This document shows positions 1 to 8,089 of a stretch of 64,000 nt of DNA, in pieces. A program made the translations under genes and the position numbers. The DNA is taken from the NCBI RefSeq assembly GCF_000341105.1, contig NZ_ANBB01000046.1:62001-126000 (forward strand), written 5' to 3'. The notes beneath the pieces were generated by a model, which did no database searches, was not told the origin of the DNA, and worked only from the letters and a program-made list of their open reading frames with translations. Position 1 is the stretch's first letter. The number at the start of each line of letters is the position of its first letter. Source of the DNA: Nocardiopsis potens DSM 45234. Lineage in GTDB: Bacteria > Actinomycetota > Actinomycetes > Streptosporangiales > Streptosporangiaceae.

Positions 1-259
1 CGGGCAGGTGGGAGCGCCCGCCGTACTCGTGCACCCGGGTGCAGGCGCTCCACGGGGCGGGCAGGAGCTCGATGTCGGCCCCGTCGGCGCCGCGCCGCAT
101 CACGGTGGTGCGGCCGCCCTCGTCCGGGCGGGCCTCCTCCCACCAGACCTCGTCGCCGGCGACCGAGGGGAAACCCAGCCGTCGGACTCCTCGGGCGACG
201 TCGCTCGCTGCGATCGGCGATGGCCAGGCGCCGTAGGGGGCCGTGACGCGGTCGGTCAT
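1..259 (-). CDS. S9 family peptidase, N-terminal part
   Basis: The reverse strand from the ATG at 259 reads into the window edge with no stop, giving about 86 residues. The sequence starts MTDRVTAPYGAWPSP and continues with DVARG, LGFPSVAGDEVWWEEARP, a GGRTTVMRR strand and LLPAPW...TRVHEYGG. This is the characteristic N-terminal beta-propeller start of actinobacterial prolyl-oligopeptidase-like (dipeptidyl aminopeptidase/acylaminoacyl-peptidase) S9 proteins; the catalytic domain lies outside the window. The gene is divergent from miaB. No strong Shine-Dalgarno sequence precedes the start. The family call rests on recalled N-terminal similarity only, since no catalytic residue is visible. Confidence 0.72.
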   Translation of the reverse strand, partial: MTDRVTAPYGAWPSPIAASDVARGVRRLGFPSVAGDEVWWEEARPDEGGRTTVMRRGADGADIELLPAPWSACTRVHEYGGRSHLP

Positions 260-465
260 AACGGAGATCTCTGTGCTCGCGGGGGTGAAGACCTACAAGT
301 CGACCTTAGTGGTCGGGAGGGGTGCGCGCATCGCCGCCGGGCCGCCGCGGCCCCGCCCCCACCCTCTACCACCTGAGGCGACGCCCACGGAAACCCTTCG
401 CCGGGCGCGGCCGGGACCGGCCCGGATCCGGGCCGGCGCGGGGCCGAGCGGGTCGCGCGGGCCAC

Positions 466-471
466 TAGCCT
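466..471 (+). promoter_or_regulatory. -10 element of miaB, likely leaderless
   Basis: TAGCCT lies six bases before the GTG start of miaB. This places the expected transcription start at or next to the start codon. A GGAGAG touches the start codon and is too close to serve as a normal ribosome binding site. No clear -35 is visible. Confidence 0.5.
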
Positions 472-477
472 GGAGAG

Positions 478-1971
478 GTGAGCCAGAGTCGTACTTACGA
501 GGTGCGGACCTACGGCTGCCAGATGAACGTGCACGACTCCGAGCGCCTGTCCGGTCTGCTGGAGGATGCGGGGTACGAGCGCGCAGCCGAGAACAGCACC
601 GCAGATGTCATCGTCTTCAACACGTGCGCGGTCCGGGAGAACGCGGACAACCGCCTCTACGGCAACCTCGGGCACCTGCGCCCGGTGAAGGACGCCCGCC
701 CCGGCATGCAGATCGCCGTCGGCGGCTGCCTGGCGCAGAAGGACCGCGGCGAGATCGTCCGCCGCGCGCCCTGGGTGGACGTGGTCTTCGGCACGCACAA
801 CATCGGCTCGCTGCCGATCCTGCTGGAGCGCTCCCGGGTGCAGCGCGAGGCGCAGGTGGAGATCGAGGAGTCGCTGCAGGCGTTCCCCTCCACCCTGCCC
901 ACCCGCAGGGAGTCGGCCTACGCGGCCTGGGTGTCGGTCTCCGTCGGCTGCAACAACACCTGCACCTTCTGCATCGTGCCGTCGCTGCGCGGCAAGGAGA
1001 AGGACCGCCGCCCCGGCGACGTCCTCGCCGAGGTGCGCGCCCTGGTGGACGAGGGTGCCGTCGAGGTGACCCTGCTCGGCCAGAACGTCAACGCCTACGG
1101 CTCGGAGTTCGGCGACCGGCAGGCCTTCTCCAAGCTGCTGCGCGCCTGCGGCGGCATCGAGGGGCTGGAGCGGGTCCGGTTCACCTCCCCGCACCCCCGC
1201 GACTTCACCGACGACGTCATCGAGGCGATGGCCGAGACCCCCAACGTGATGCCGCAGCTGCACATGCCGCTGCAGTCCGGGTCCAGCCGGGTGCTCAAGG
1301 CGATGCGCCGCTCCTACCGGCGCGAGCGGTTCCAGGGCATCGTGGAGAAGGTCCGCGCGGCCATGCCCGAGGCGGCCATCACCACCGACATCATCGTCGG
1401 CTTCCCCGGTGAGACCGAAGAGGACTTCCAGGAGACCCTGGACGTGGTGGCCGAGTCCCGGTTCGCCTCCGCGTTCACCTTCCAGTACTCCAAGCGCCCC
1501 GGCACCCCGGCCGCGGAGATGGACGGGCAGCTGCCCAAGGAGGTCGTGCAGGAGCGCTACGAGCGCCTCATCGCCCTCCAGGAGCGGATCTCCGCGGAGG
1601 AGAACGCCAAGCTCGTCGGCACCGAGACCGAGCTGCTGGTCGCCGAGGGCGAGGGGCGCAAGGACGGCGAGCGCCGCCGGCTCTCCGGCCGCGCCCCGGA
1701 CAACCGGCTGGTCCACTTCGCGGTGGAGGAGGGCGCCGAGGAGCCCCGCCCCGGCGACATGGTCCGGGTCGGCATCACCTACGCCGCACCGCACCACCTG
1801 GTCGCCGACTCCGGCGTGCGCGGGCTGCGCCGCACCCGGGCCGGTGACGCCTGGGCCGCGCGCAACGGCGCCGCCGAGGAGCAGGGCAAGCCGGGGGTGA
1901 TGCTGGGCATGCCGTCGATCGGCGCCCCGGCCCCGGCGCCGGCCGCCGCGGGCGGTTGCTGCGACGCCTGA
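478..1971 (+). CDS. miaB: tRNA-2-methylthio-N6-dimethylallyladenosine synthase MiaB
   Basis: Radical-SAM methylthiotransferase that converts i6A37 to ms2i6A37 in tRNAs reading UNN codons; its substrate is made by MiaA, encoded 5 kb downstream. The 497-residue protein has the three N-terminal cluster cysteines (YGCQMN C14, NTCAVREN C50, GGCLAQ C84). It also has the radical-SAM motif [12 protein letters not shown] (C158, C162, C165) and a C-terminal TRAM region ending at about residue 455. A Pro/Ala-rich tail ending GGCCDA follows. The length is normal for the actinobacterial family. The start is a GTG with a TAGCCT hexamer six bases upstream, suggesting a leaderless message. The gene converges on the P450 gene across a strong hairpin. 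Confidence 0.97.
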   Translation: MSQSRTYEVRTYGCQMNVHDSERLSGLLEDAGYERAAENSTADVIVFNTCAVRENADNRLYGNLGHLRPVKDARPGMQIAVGGCLAQKDRGEIVRRAPWVDVVFGTHNIGSLPILLERSRVQREAQVEIEESLQAFPSTLPTRRESAYAAWVSVSVGCNNTCTFCIVPSLRGKEKDRRPGDVLAEVRALVDEGAVEVTLLGQNVNAYGSEFGDRQAFSKLLRACGGIEGLERVRFTSPHPRDFTDDVIEAMAETPNVMPQLHMPLQSGSSRVLKAMRRSYRRERFQGIVEKVRAAMPEAAITTDIIVGFPGETEEDFQETLDVVAESRFASAFTFQYSKRPGTPAAEMDGQLPKEVVQERYERLIALQERISAEENAKLVGTETELLVAEGEGRKDGERRRLSGRAPDNRLVHFAVEEGAEEPRPGDMVRVGITYAAPHHLVADSGVRGLRRTRAGDAWAARNGAAEEQGKPGVMLGMPSIGAPAPAPAAAGGCCDA

Positions 1972-1993
1972 CCGCCGCCCCGATCGGCGCCGC

Positions 1994-2030
1994 GGAGCCG
2001 CCGGACCCGGAGGACCGGGCCGGCGGCTCC
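1994..2030. terminator. bidirectional hairpin between miaB and P450
   Basis: An 11-bp perfect stem (GGAGCCGCCGG and its complement, with three further CCC/GGG pairs inside) lies between the convergent stops of miaB and the P450 gene. It has no T-tract, as is usual for actinobacterial terminators. Confidence 0.65.
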
Positions 2031-2036
2031 GCCCGT

Positions 2037-3329
2037 TCAGCCGGTCCGCACCGGCAGCTCGGCCAGCCGCCAGCTGAGCGGGAGCGGTTCGCGGCGCAGC
2101 TCGGACGGGGGCACCGCGAGCGAGAGGCCCGGGTAGCGGTCGAACAGCCGGGTGAACGCCACCTCGCCCTCCTGCCGGGCCAGGGCCGCGCCCAGGCAGT
2201 AGTGGGCGCCGTGCCCGAAGCCCATGTGCGACTCGCGCCGCCCGGCGGGCTCGCGGGACAGGTCCAGCCGGCGGGGGTCCGGGAACTCGGCGGGGTCGGA
2301 GTTGGCCGACCCGAGCAGCGCGATGTAGGCGTGCCCCCTGGTCAGCCGGAGCCCGTTGACCTCCATGTCCTCCGAGGCGTAGCGCAGCCGGGTGCCGTGG
2401 ATCGGGCCGCACCAGCGCATCAGCTCGTGCACCGCGCGCGGGCCGATGTCCGGCTCGGTGCGGAGCAGGTGCAGCTGGTCGGGGTGGGTGAGCAGGGCCA
2501 GGGTCCCGTTGCCGATCAGGTGCGCGGTGGTCTCGTGCCCGGCCAGGATCAGGGTGAGCACCAGCGAGACCAGCTCGTCGTCGGAGAGCCGCCCGCCGTC
2601 CTCGTCGTGCGCGCGGATCAGCGCGGTCATCAGGTCGTCGGCCGGGGTGGACCGGCGCTCGGCGATGAGCGCCTTGGACTGCTCGGCGATGCCGATCAGG
2701 GCGTCCGCGCGCAGCCCCTGGTCGTCCAGGCGGAACAGCTTCCTGCCCCAGTCGCGCCAGGCGCTCCGCTCCTCTTCGGGGACGCCGACCAGCTCGCAGA
2801 TGACGGTGATCGGCAGCGGGTAGGCGAAGTGCTCGATGAGGTCCACCGCGCCGTCCTCGGCGTGCCCGGGCAGCGCGTCCAGCAGGGCGTCGGTGATCTC
2901 CTCCACTCGGGGGCGCAGCGCGTTGACCCGCTTGACGGTGAAGGCCCGCGAGACGAGCTTGCGGATCCGGGTGTGGTCGGGGGCGTCCATGTCGAGGATG
3001 CTCGCGTCGACCAGGTAGCGGCTGTACTCCCGGGGCACCCCGCTCTCCTCCAGCAGCTGGAGGCGCATGTTCCCGGCGCCGCGCCGGCCGGACGGGAAGA
3101 GCGGGCTGGGGTCGTTGAGCATCCGCTTGTCGGCGAGGACCGCCCGGGCGTCCTGGTAGTGCGGGATCACCCAGGCGGTCCGGCCCTTGAAGGGGAACTC
3201 GACCGGGATGAGCCGCCCGCGGGCGCGCAGCTCCTCGTACCTGGCGTAGGGGTCGGTGTGGAAGCCGGGGTCGCCGAGGTCGACCGGGGCGCCGGCGGCA
3301 CTCGTGGTGTTCTCGGTGGGCGCGGACAT
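2037..3329 (-). CDS. cytochrome P450
   Basis: Class I bacterial P450 monooxygenase, cytosolic, needing a ferredoxin partner that is not encoded nearby. Numbered from MSAPTEN, the 430-residue protein has the I-helix oxygen-activation motif AGHETT (about 263-268). The K-helix ExxR is ELMR (302-305), and the heme loop FGHGAHYCLG carries the thiolate Cys near 378. I chose the ATG at 3329 because AGAGGA lies just upstream; an in-frame ATG at 3347 lacks this. The gene lies 56 bp downstream of a TetR gene on the same strand, so it is probably co-transcribed and controlled by it. The substrate cannot be told from sequence; actinobacterial CYP105/107-type enzymes oxidise many secondary metabolites and xenobiotics. 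Confidence 0.93.
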   Translation of the reverse strand: MSAPTENTTSAAGAPVDLGDPGFHTDPYARYEELRARGRLIPVEFPFKGRTAWVIPHYQDARAVLADKRMLNDPSPLFPSGRRGAGNMRLQLLEESGVPREYSRYLVDASILDMDAPDHTRIRKLVSRAFTVKRVNALRPRVEEITDALLDALPGHAEDGAVDLIEHFAYPLPITVICELVGVPEEERSAWRDWGRKLFRLDDQGLRADALIGIAEQSKALIAERRSTPADDLMTALIRAHDEDGGRLSDDELVSLVLTLILAGHETTAHLIGNGTLALLTHPDQLHLLRTEPDIGPRAVHELMRWCGPIHGTRLRYASEDMEVNGLRLTRGHAYIALLGSANSDPAEFPDPRRLDLSREPAGRRESHMGFGHGAHYCLGAALARQEGEVAFTRLFDRYPGLSLAVPPSELRREPLPLSWRLAELPVRTG

Positions 3330-3385
3330 GTCGCTTCCTCTCTGCATCGGGTGCCGGCCCCGCCGGGTCCGCGGCGGGGCCGGCC

Positions 3386-4135
3386 TCAGCTCGACTTCTG
3401 CCGGGCGATCTCCTCGACCAGCCGGTCCAGCAGGTTCTGGAACAGGCCGATGGCCGCGGGGGCGGCGGCCCGCAGCCGCTCCGGGTCGGGTTCGGGGCCG
3501 GCCTCGAACGCGTCGCGGACGGTCCGCCCCAGCAGCTCGGCGGGGGCCTCCCCGCCGGGCAGGTCGAACGGGGACAGCGCCCCGATGACCAGGAACCCGG
3601 CCACCGTCGCGGCGTAGCCGTACATCCGCTCCTCGGGGGTCCCCCCGGGGCGGAGCAGGCCGTGCTCGTCCAGGAGCCGGAAGTGCGCGCCCAAGGTCTC
3701 GAAGCGCAGCCGGGACAGCTCGGCGACCTCGGTCGCCGCGGTGCGGGCCAGCACGCCGAGGGTCTCGGTGTCGCCGGTGACCACGGTGCGCGCGACCGGG
3801 TCCCGGTCGACCATCCGGTAGGCGGCGGAGGCGATCCGGCCGGGCAGGATCGCCGCGGGGTCGGCGCGCATCTCCGCGATCTCGGCCCGGAGCATCCGCT
3901 CCTGGGAGCGCATCAGCACGCTGAGGAAGAGCGCCTCCTTGGTGGGGAAGTGCAGGTAGACGGTGCCCTTGCCGACACCGGCGCGCTCGGCGACCTCGCT
4001 GATCGAGACCCGCCGGTACCCCAGGGCGGTGAGCAGCTCCCCGGCGGCCTGCAGGATCCGGTCGGCCCGCTCCTCGCGCCTGTCCCCGGCGCCCCGCCGC
4101 TCCCCGGTGCGCTGTTCCGTTCCGCTGCCCGCCAT
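3386..4135 (-). CDS. TetR/AcrR family transcriptional regulator
   Basis: One-component repressor. The N-terminal helix-turn-helix is clear: RILQAAGELL, then ISEVAERAGVGKGTVYLHFPTKEALF, the canonical TetR recognition helix. A divergent ligand-binding C-terminal domain follows, with length about 249 residues. The ATG at 4135 has AGGAGA ten bases upstream. An in-frame ATG at 4162 is possible and would sit directly next to the operator-like palindrome at 4166-4191, so the start is uncertain by nine codons. It is the first gene of a two-gene unit with the P450, which it probably regulates along with itself. Helical content at the C-terminus gives no clue to the ligand. Confidence 0.92.
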   Translation of the reverse strand: MAGSGTEQRTGERRGAGDRREERADRILQAAGELLTALGYRRVSISEVAERAGVGKGTVYLHFPTKEALFLSVLMRSQERMLRAEIAEMRADPAAILPGRIASAAYRMVDRDPVARTVVTGDTETLGVLARTAATEVAELSRLRFETLGAHFRLLDEHGLLRPGGTPEERMYGYAATVAGFLVIGALSPFDLPGGEAPAELLGRTVRDAFEAGPEPDPERLRAAAPAAIGLFQNLLDRLVEEIARQKSS

Positions 4136-4165
4136 GCTCTCCGCTCTCCTGCGCGACGCCATTTC

Positions 4166-4191
4166 ATGACCGAATCGACCGATCCGGTCAT
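4166..4191. promoter_or_regulatory. candidate TetR operator
   Basis: A 26-bp dyad begins ATGACCG and ends CGGTCAT, with further symmetric matches inside (about 22 of 26 positions agree with the reverse complement). A further GGTC half site follows at 4194-4197. Its place immediately upstream of the TetR-P450 unit fits autoregulation. Function is inferred from position and symmetry. Confidence 0.7.
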
Positions 4192-4279
4192 ACGGTCACG
4201 ATAGCCCTCCGGCGGCCGCCCGTACAGGCCCGCGGAGGGAAGTCCTCCCTCACCGGCGGGGCGGGGCCGCGGGCGGCCG

Positions 4280-4285
4280 TAGGGT
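4280..4285 (+). promoter_or_regulatory. -10 element, likely leaderless gene
   Basis: TAGGGT ends eight bases before the ATG at 4294. No ribosome binding site of normal spacing is present. Confidence 0.45.
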
Positions 4286-4293
4286 GGTGAGCC

Positions 4294-4974
4294 ATGCTGA
4301 TCGCCGCCGCCGTCTGCCCGCACCCGCCGCTGCTGGTCCCCGAGGTCGCCCGGGGCGCCGCGGCCGAGCTGGACGGGGTGCGGAAGCTGTGCGGGGCGGC
4401 GCTCTCCGCCGTCGCCGAGGCCGGCGCCGACCTGGTCGCGGTGGTGGGGGCGGGCGAGCGGGAGCGGGCGCACGGACCGGACGCCGGCGGGGACCTGGCG
4501 CCGTTCGGCGCGGCGCTGCGGGTGGGGCCGGGGCCGGTCGAGCTGCCCCTGGCGCTGACCGTGGGCCGCTGGCTCGCCGAGCGCGCCGGGCTCCGCCCCG
4601 ACCGCTACCTGGAGGTCCCGGCGGACGCCGCCCCGGAGCGCTGCGCCGCGATCGGCGCGGAGCTGGCCGCCTCGGTGCCACGGCTGGCCCTGGTGGCGAT
4701 GGGGGACGGCAGCGCCCGCAGGCCCCCGGCCTCCCCGGGCCGCCCGGACGAGCGGGCCCCCGCCTTCGACGCCGAGGTCGCCGCCGCACTGGGCGGCGCG
4801 GACACCGGGGCGCTGGCCGCGATCGACCCGGCCCGGGCCGACGAGCTGATGGCGGCGGGCCGCCCGGCCTGGCAGGTGCTGGCCGGCGCGGCCGCCGGCG
4901 CCGGCCTCTCCGGCGAACTCCTCGCCCACGAGGCGCCTTACGGCGTCGGCTACTTCGTGGCCCGCTGGAGCTGA
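4294..4974 (+). CDS. class III extradiol dioxygenase B-like protein
   Basis: A 226-residue protein beginning MLIAAAVCPHPPLLVPEV. This start, with the CPHPP motif, is typical of an actinobacterial family annotated as class III extradiol ring-cleavage dioxygenase subunit B-like, related to LigB/MEMO folds. Genes of this family commonly lie between miaB and miaA in actinomycetes, as here. The histidine-rich iron site of true LigB enzymes is only partly visible: His10 near the N-terminus and an AHEAPYG motif near the C-terminus. Catalysis is therefore unproven. The message is probably leaderless. A repeat-rich stretch follows the stop. Confidence 0.8.
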   Translation: MLIAAAVCPHPPLLVPEVARGAAAELDGVRKLCGAALSAVAEAGADLVAVVGAGERERAHGPDAGGDLAPFGAALRVGPGPVELPLALTVGRWLAERAGLRPDRYLEVPADAAPERCAAIGAELAASVPRLALVAMGDGSARRPPASPGRPDERAPAFDAEVAAALGGADTGALAAIDPARADELMAAGRPAWQVLAGAAAGAGLSGELLAHEAPYGVGYFVARWS

Positions 4975-5020
4975 GCGCGGAGTCGTACGGCCTAGAGATC
5001 ATCGATGGGGGGTCACCCGC

Positions 5021-5117
5021 CTTGTCGAGCCCGGGGCCACTGCTCTTCCACCCCGGCCCCGCGCTCACCTTGTCGAGCCCAGGGCCGCTGCTCTTTCCCT
5101 CGGTCCCCGGCCCCGCG
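5021..5117 (+). repeat. imperfect direct repeat, two units
   Basis: Two units of about 45-50 bp each begin CTTGTCGAGCCC, contain GCTCTT near the middle and end GGCCCCGCGC. They start at 5021 and 5068, and small insertions separate the copies. No coding role is apparent. Confidence 0.75.
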
Positions 5118-5190
5118 CGGGATCGCCGGGGCGGTGGGCCGGGCAAAAGCAACAGGCCGGGGCTCAACACCGTCGTGGTACCGCTGCGAT

Positions 5191-5354
5191 GACGTCGAGC
5201 TCCGCGTCGTCATCTTTGCCCGGCCCACCGGAGGCGGTCTCGTTTCCCCGAGCGGGAAGGGGTCGGGAAAAGACGACGACGCGGAGCTCGACGAGGTGGG
5301 CGCGGGGTCGGGGCCGGGAAAGGCGACGACGCTGAGCTCGAGGAGGTGGGCGCG
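5191..5354. repeat. three copies of a ~35-bp repeat, one inverted
   Basis: Two direct units at 5265-5304 and 5316-5354 share GGGAAA, GACGACGC, GAGCTCGA and GAGGTGGGCGCG. A third copy at 5191-5221 is inverted (GAGCTCCGCGTCGTC ... TTTGCCC). The inverted pair could fold into a long imperfect stem. A related fragment lies at 48395-48436. Confidence 0.75.
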
Positions 5355-5392
5355 CCCGGGACGGGTAGGCATGTCCGGGCCGGTCAGTCGTG

Positions 5393-6145
5393 TCAGTCGC
5401 CGTTCGGGACCTCCATCGCGGCGAAGCGGGCGCCGAACGGGTCGGCGATCAGGCTCCAGCGGCCGTAGCCGGAGGCGCCGGCCGGGCGGAGCACCGCGCC
5501 GCCGTTCTCGACCGCGCGGTCCGCGGTCCGGTCGGCGTCCTGCACCACCAGGTAGCACAGCCAGGCGCCGCGGCCGGAGGCGGTGCGCTCGCCGGCGCCC
5601 GCGTAGACGCCGCACACCGGGGAGCCGCCGCTGTACAGCGTCACGTACTCCGCGTCGGCGATCCGCTCGGCCTCGTAGCCGAACAGCCGGACCAGGAAGT
5701 CCGCGGTGGCCGGCACGTCGGTGCTGGTCGCCTCGGCCCAGATCGGGGCGCCGGGGACGCCGAACGCCTCGGCGCCGCCCAGCGAGCCGCGCAGCCACAG
5801 CGCGAACTCGGTGCCGGCCGGGTCCCGCACCACGGCGCGGGTGCCCAGCCCGGCGACGTCCTCCGGGCCGGAGAGCACCCGGCCGCCCAGCCGGGCGGCG
5901 GCCTCCAGGGAGCGGTCCAGGTCCGGGGCGGCCAGGTGCGCGGTCCAGTAGGCCGGCCCGGACGGGTCCGCGGCGGCGCTCAGCCCGGCGACCCGGTCCC
6001 CGTCCAGCAGCGCGGTGGTGTAGGGGCCGGTGTCGAACTCCCAGCCGAGCAGCTCCCCGTAGAACCCGGCGGCGCGGCCGACGTCGGGGACCGTCAGGTC
6101 CAGCCAGGCGGGCGCCCCGGAGGGGTACTCCACGGAAGTCGTCAT
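5393..6145 (-). CDS. VOC family protein, two tandem glyoxalase-fold domains
   Basis: A 250-residue cytosolic protein made of two vicinal-oxygen-chelate modules. The first runs from about 11 to 120 (PAWLDLTVPDVGRAAGFYGELLGWEF ... VRDPAGTEFALW). The second runs from about 135 to 250 (PIWAEATSTDVPATADFLVRLFGYE ... IADPFGARFAAMEV). Each has the beta-alpha-beta-beta-beta layout with the late DPxGxxFA strand. Such proteins are often annotated glyoxalase/bleomycin resistance/hydroxylase; metal ligands vary and the reaction cannot be assigned. I chose the ATG at 6145 (MTTSVEYP), since the upstream in-frame start at 6178 has no support. It precedes nothing obvious in the same strand and may be monocistronic. 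Confidence 0.88.
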   Translation of the reverse strand: MTTSVEYPSGAPAWLDLTVPDVGRAAGFYGELLGWEFDTGPYTTALLDGDRVAGLSAAADPSGPAYWTAHLAAPDLDRSLEAAARLGGRVLSGPEDVAGLGTRAVVRDPAGTEFALWLRGSLGGAEAFGVPGAPIWAEATSTDVPATADFLVRLFGYEAERIADAEYVTLYSGGSPVCGVYAGAGERTASGRGAWLCYLVVQDADRTADRAVENGGAVLRPAGASGYGRWSLIADPFGARFAAMEVPNGD

Positions 6146-6203
6146 GGCGCGATTGTCCCTGAGCAGGGGGCGCACCACCCCGGAAAACCGGGTAAAGGGG
6201 ACG

Positions 6204-7199
6204 TCAAGCGTCCATCGGACTTCTCCGGGCGCTCTCCCCGATTCCGCCGGTCCCGGCCCCCGCCGCCCCGGCGACCAGCTCCAGGGCCCGTCCGAGCAGG
6301 TCCGGGTCGTCGTAGCGGAGCCAGCGCACCCGCGGGTCGCGGCGGAACCAGGACTCCTGGCGGCGGGCGAACCGGCGGGTGGCGCGGACGGTCTCCTCGC
6401 GGGCCTCCTCCTCGCCGCACTCGCCGGCCAGGAAGCGCAGCACCTGGGCGTAGCCGAGGGCCCGGGGGGCGGTGCGCCCCTCGGCCAGGCCGTGCCGGGA
6501 CAGCTCGCGGACCTCCTCGACCAGCCCGGCCTCCCACATCAGGTCGACCCGCCGGGCGATGCGCTCGTCCAGCTCGGGCCGGGGGACCTCCAGGCCGATC
6601 TGCACGGCCGGGTAGCGGGACTCGTGCCGGGGCAGGGTCGCGGTGAACGGGCGGCCGGTCAGCTCGATCACCTCCAGCGCGCGGACGATGCGCCGCCCGT
6701 TGCTCGGCAGGATCGCCTCCGCCGCGGCCGGGTCCGACTCGGCCAGCCGGGCGTGCAGGGCGGCCGGGCCGCGCTCGGCGAGCTCGCCCTCCAGCCGGGC
6801 GCGGACCGCCGGGTCGGTGCCGGGGAACTCCAGCTCGTCCAGGACCGCGCGGACGTACAGGCCCGACCCGCCCACCAGGACCGGAACGGTCCCGGCGGCG
6901 AGCATCCCGTCGACCAGGCCGCGGGCCATCCGCTGGTAGCGCGCCACGTCGGCCGGCTCGGTGACGTCCCAGACGTCCAGCAGGCGGTGCGGGACGCCGC
7001 GGCGCTCGTCCTCGGGCAGCTTGGCGGTGCCGATGTCCATGCCGCGGTACAGCTGCATGGAGTCGGTGTTGACGATCTCGGCCGGCCGCAGGCTCAGCGC
7101 GAGGCCGACGGCGAGGTCGGACTTGCCGGCCGCCGTCGGGCCGACCACCGAGACCACGACGCCTCTCCCCGGTTCCGGGTGTGTTCTACCGCTGCCCAT
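6204..7199 (-). CDS. miaA: tRNA dimethylallyltransferase MiaA
   Basis: Transfers the dimethylallyl group from DMAPP to A37 of tRNAs, making the substrate of MiaB. The 331-residue protein has the P-loop GPTAAGKS (about 20-27), the [17 protein letters not shown] substrate loop (44-60), and the GGSGLYVRA motif (109-117). Downstream are [16 protein letters not shown] (about 166-181) and the [14 protein letters not shown] basic segment. Length is normal. The ATG at 7199 has GGAGGG directly before it; as SD spacing is very short, translation may instead begin without a leader (CAGACT six bases upstream). The gene is divergent from dapF with less than 80 bp between the starts. Confidence 0.97.
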   Translation of the reverse strand: MGSGRTHPEPGRGVVVSVVGPTAAGKSDLAVGLALSLRPAEIVNTDSMQLYRGMDIGTAKLPEDERRGVPHRLLDVWDVTEPADVARYQRMARGLVDGMLAAGTVPVLVGGSGLYVRAVLDELEFPGTDPAVRARLEGELAERGPAALHARLAESDPAAAEAILPSNGRRIVRALEVIELTGRPFTATLPRHESRYPAVQIGLEVPRPELDERIARRVDLMWEAGLVEEVRELSRHGLAEGRTAPRALGYAQVLRFLAGECGEEEAREETVRATRRFARRQESWFRRDPRVRWLRYDDPDLLGRALELVAGAAGAGTGGIGESARRSPMDA

Positions 7200-7263
7200 C
7201 CCTCCAGTCTGGCAGCGCCGGAGCAGTGCTCGCGGACGTGCCCCGGGTCCCGTTCGGGCGGCT

Positions 7264-7269
7264 TAGGAT
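7264..7269 (+). promoter_or_regulatory. -10 element of dapF, likely leaderless
   Basis: TAGGAT ends seven bases before the ATG at 7277, an ideal distance for transcription starting on the start codon. It decides between the ATG at 7277 and one at 7268 that overlaps this hexamer. Confidence 0.6.
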
Positions 7270-7276
7270 GAGCCGC

Positions 7277-8089
7277 ATGCGTTTCGCCAAAGGCCACGGA
7301 ACCGAGAACGATTTCGTGATTCTCCCGGACCCCGACGGTGCGCTGGACCTCAGCGCCGACCAGGTCGCGCGGCTGTGCGACCGGCGCGCCGGCATCGGCG
7401 GCGACGGGGTGCTGCGGGTCGTGCGGACCGGGGCCCTGGGGGAGCCGGTGACCGGGGGCGCCGCGGACGCCGAGTGGTTCATGGACTACCGCAACGCCGA
7501 CGGAAGCATCGCCGAGATGTGCGGCAACGGGGTGCGGGTGTTCGCCCGCTACCTGATCCATGCGGGCCTGGCCGGCGCGGGGCCGATCACCGTCGGCACC
7601 CGGGCCGGGGCGCGCCGGGTCGAGGTGGAGGCCGACGGCGACATCACCGTCGACATGGGCCTCCCCGAGGTGCTCGGCGAGGGCGCCGCCCGGCTGGCCG
7701 GCGGCGAGGAGGTGCGCGGGATGCGCATCTCGGTGGGCAACCCGCACCTGGCCTGCGTGCTGAACCGGCCGGTGGCCGGGTTCGACCTGAGCGCGGCGCC
7801 CGAGCTGGACCCGGCGGAGTTCCCCGAGGGCGGCAACGTCGAGGTGGTCGCCGAGACCGGCCCGGGCGCCCTGGACATGCGGGTCTACGAGCGCGGCTCC
7901 GGGGAGACCCGCTCCTGCGGCACCGGCATCGTCGCGGCGGCGGTCGCCGCCACCGGCGCCGCCGGGACCCCGGCCACCTGGAGGGTCCGGGTGCCCGGTG
8001 GCGAGTGCACGGTCTTCCTGGACGCCCGCGGCGCCCGGCTGCGCGGCCCGGCCGTGATCGTGGCCGAGGGCGAGGTCCAACCCGGGTGA
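7277..8089 (+). CDS. dapF: diaminopimelate epimerase DapF
   Basis: Cofactor-independent racemase that turns LL- into meso-diaminopimelate for lysine and peptidoglycan synthesis. The 270-residue protein starts MRFAKGHGTENDFVILPD. It has the two catalytic cysteine regions: ADGSIAEMCGNGVRVFARY (first Cys, about residue 80) and ERGSGETRSCGTGIVAAA (second Cys, about 215). These are the DapF signature boxes. The start at 7277 is preferred because the family starts at this methionine and TAGGAT sits seven bases upstream. Its stop overlaps the GTG start of the next gene by four bases (GTGA), so the downstream permease is translationally coupled. Confidence 0.97.
   Translation: MRFAKGHGTENDFVILPDPDGALDLSADQVARLCDRRAGIGGDGVLRVVRTGALGEPVTGGAADAEWFMDYRNADGSIAEMCGNGVRVFARYLIHAGLAGAGPITVGTRAGARRVEVEADGDITVDMGLPEVLGEGAARLAGGEEVRGMRISVGNPHLACVLNRPVAGFDLSAAPELDPAEFPEGGNVEVVAETGPGALDMRVYERGSGETRSCGTGIVAAAVAATGAAGTPATWRVRVPGGECTVFLDARGARLRGPAVIVAEGEVQPG

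Larger units (their letters stand above)
4975..5392. other. intergenic repeat-bearing region
   Basis: This 418-bp stretch has no convincing gene. It holds two small repeat families described separately: a direct repeat pair at 5021-5117 and an inverted/direct trio at 5191-5354. A GATCATCGATGGGG-type fragment near 4997 may derive from the palindromic family seen at 55049-55110. Confidence 0.6.

Noticed and set aside
256-2412. A 718-codon open frame on the reverse strand over miaB
   Set aside because: Its translation is repetitive Gly/Ala/Arg with no family resemblance, while miaB on the other strand has all cluster cysteines.
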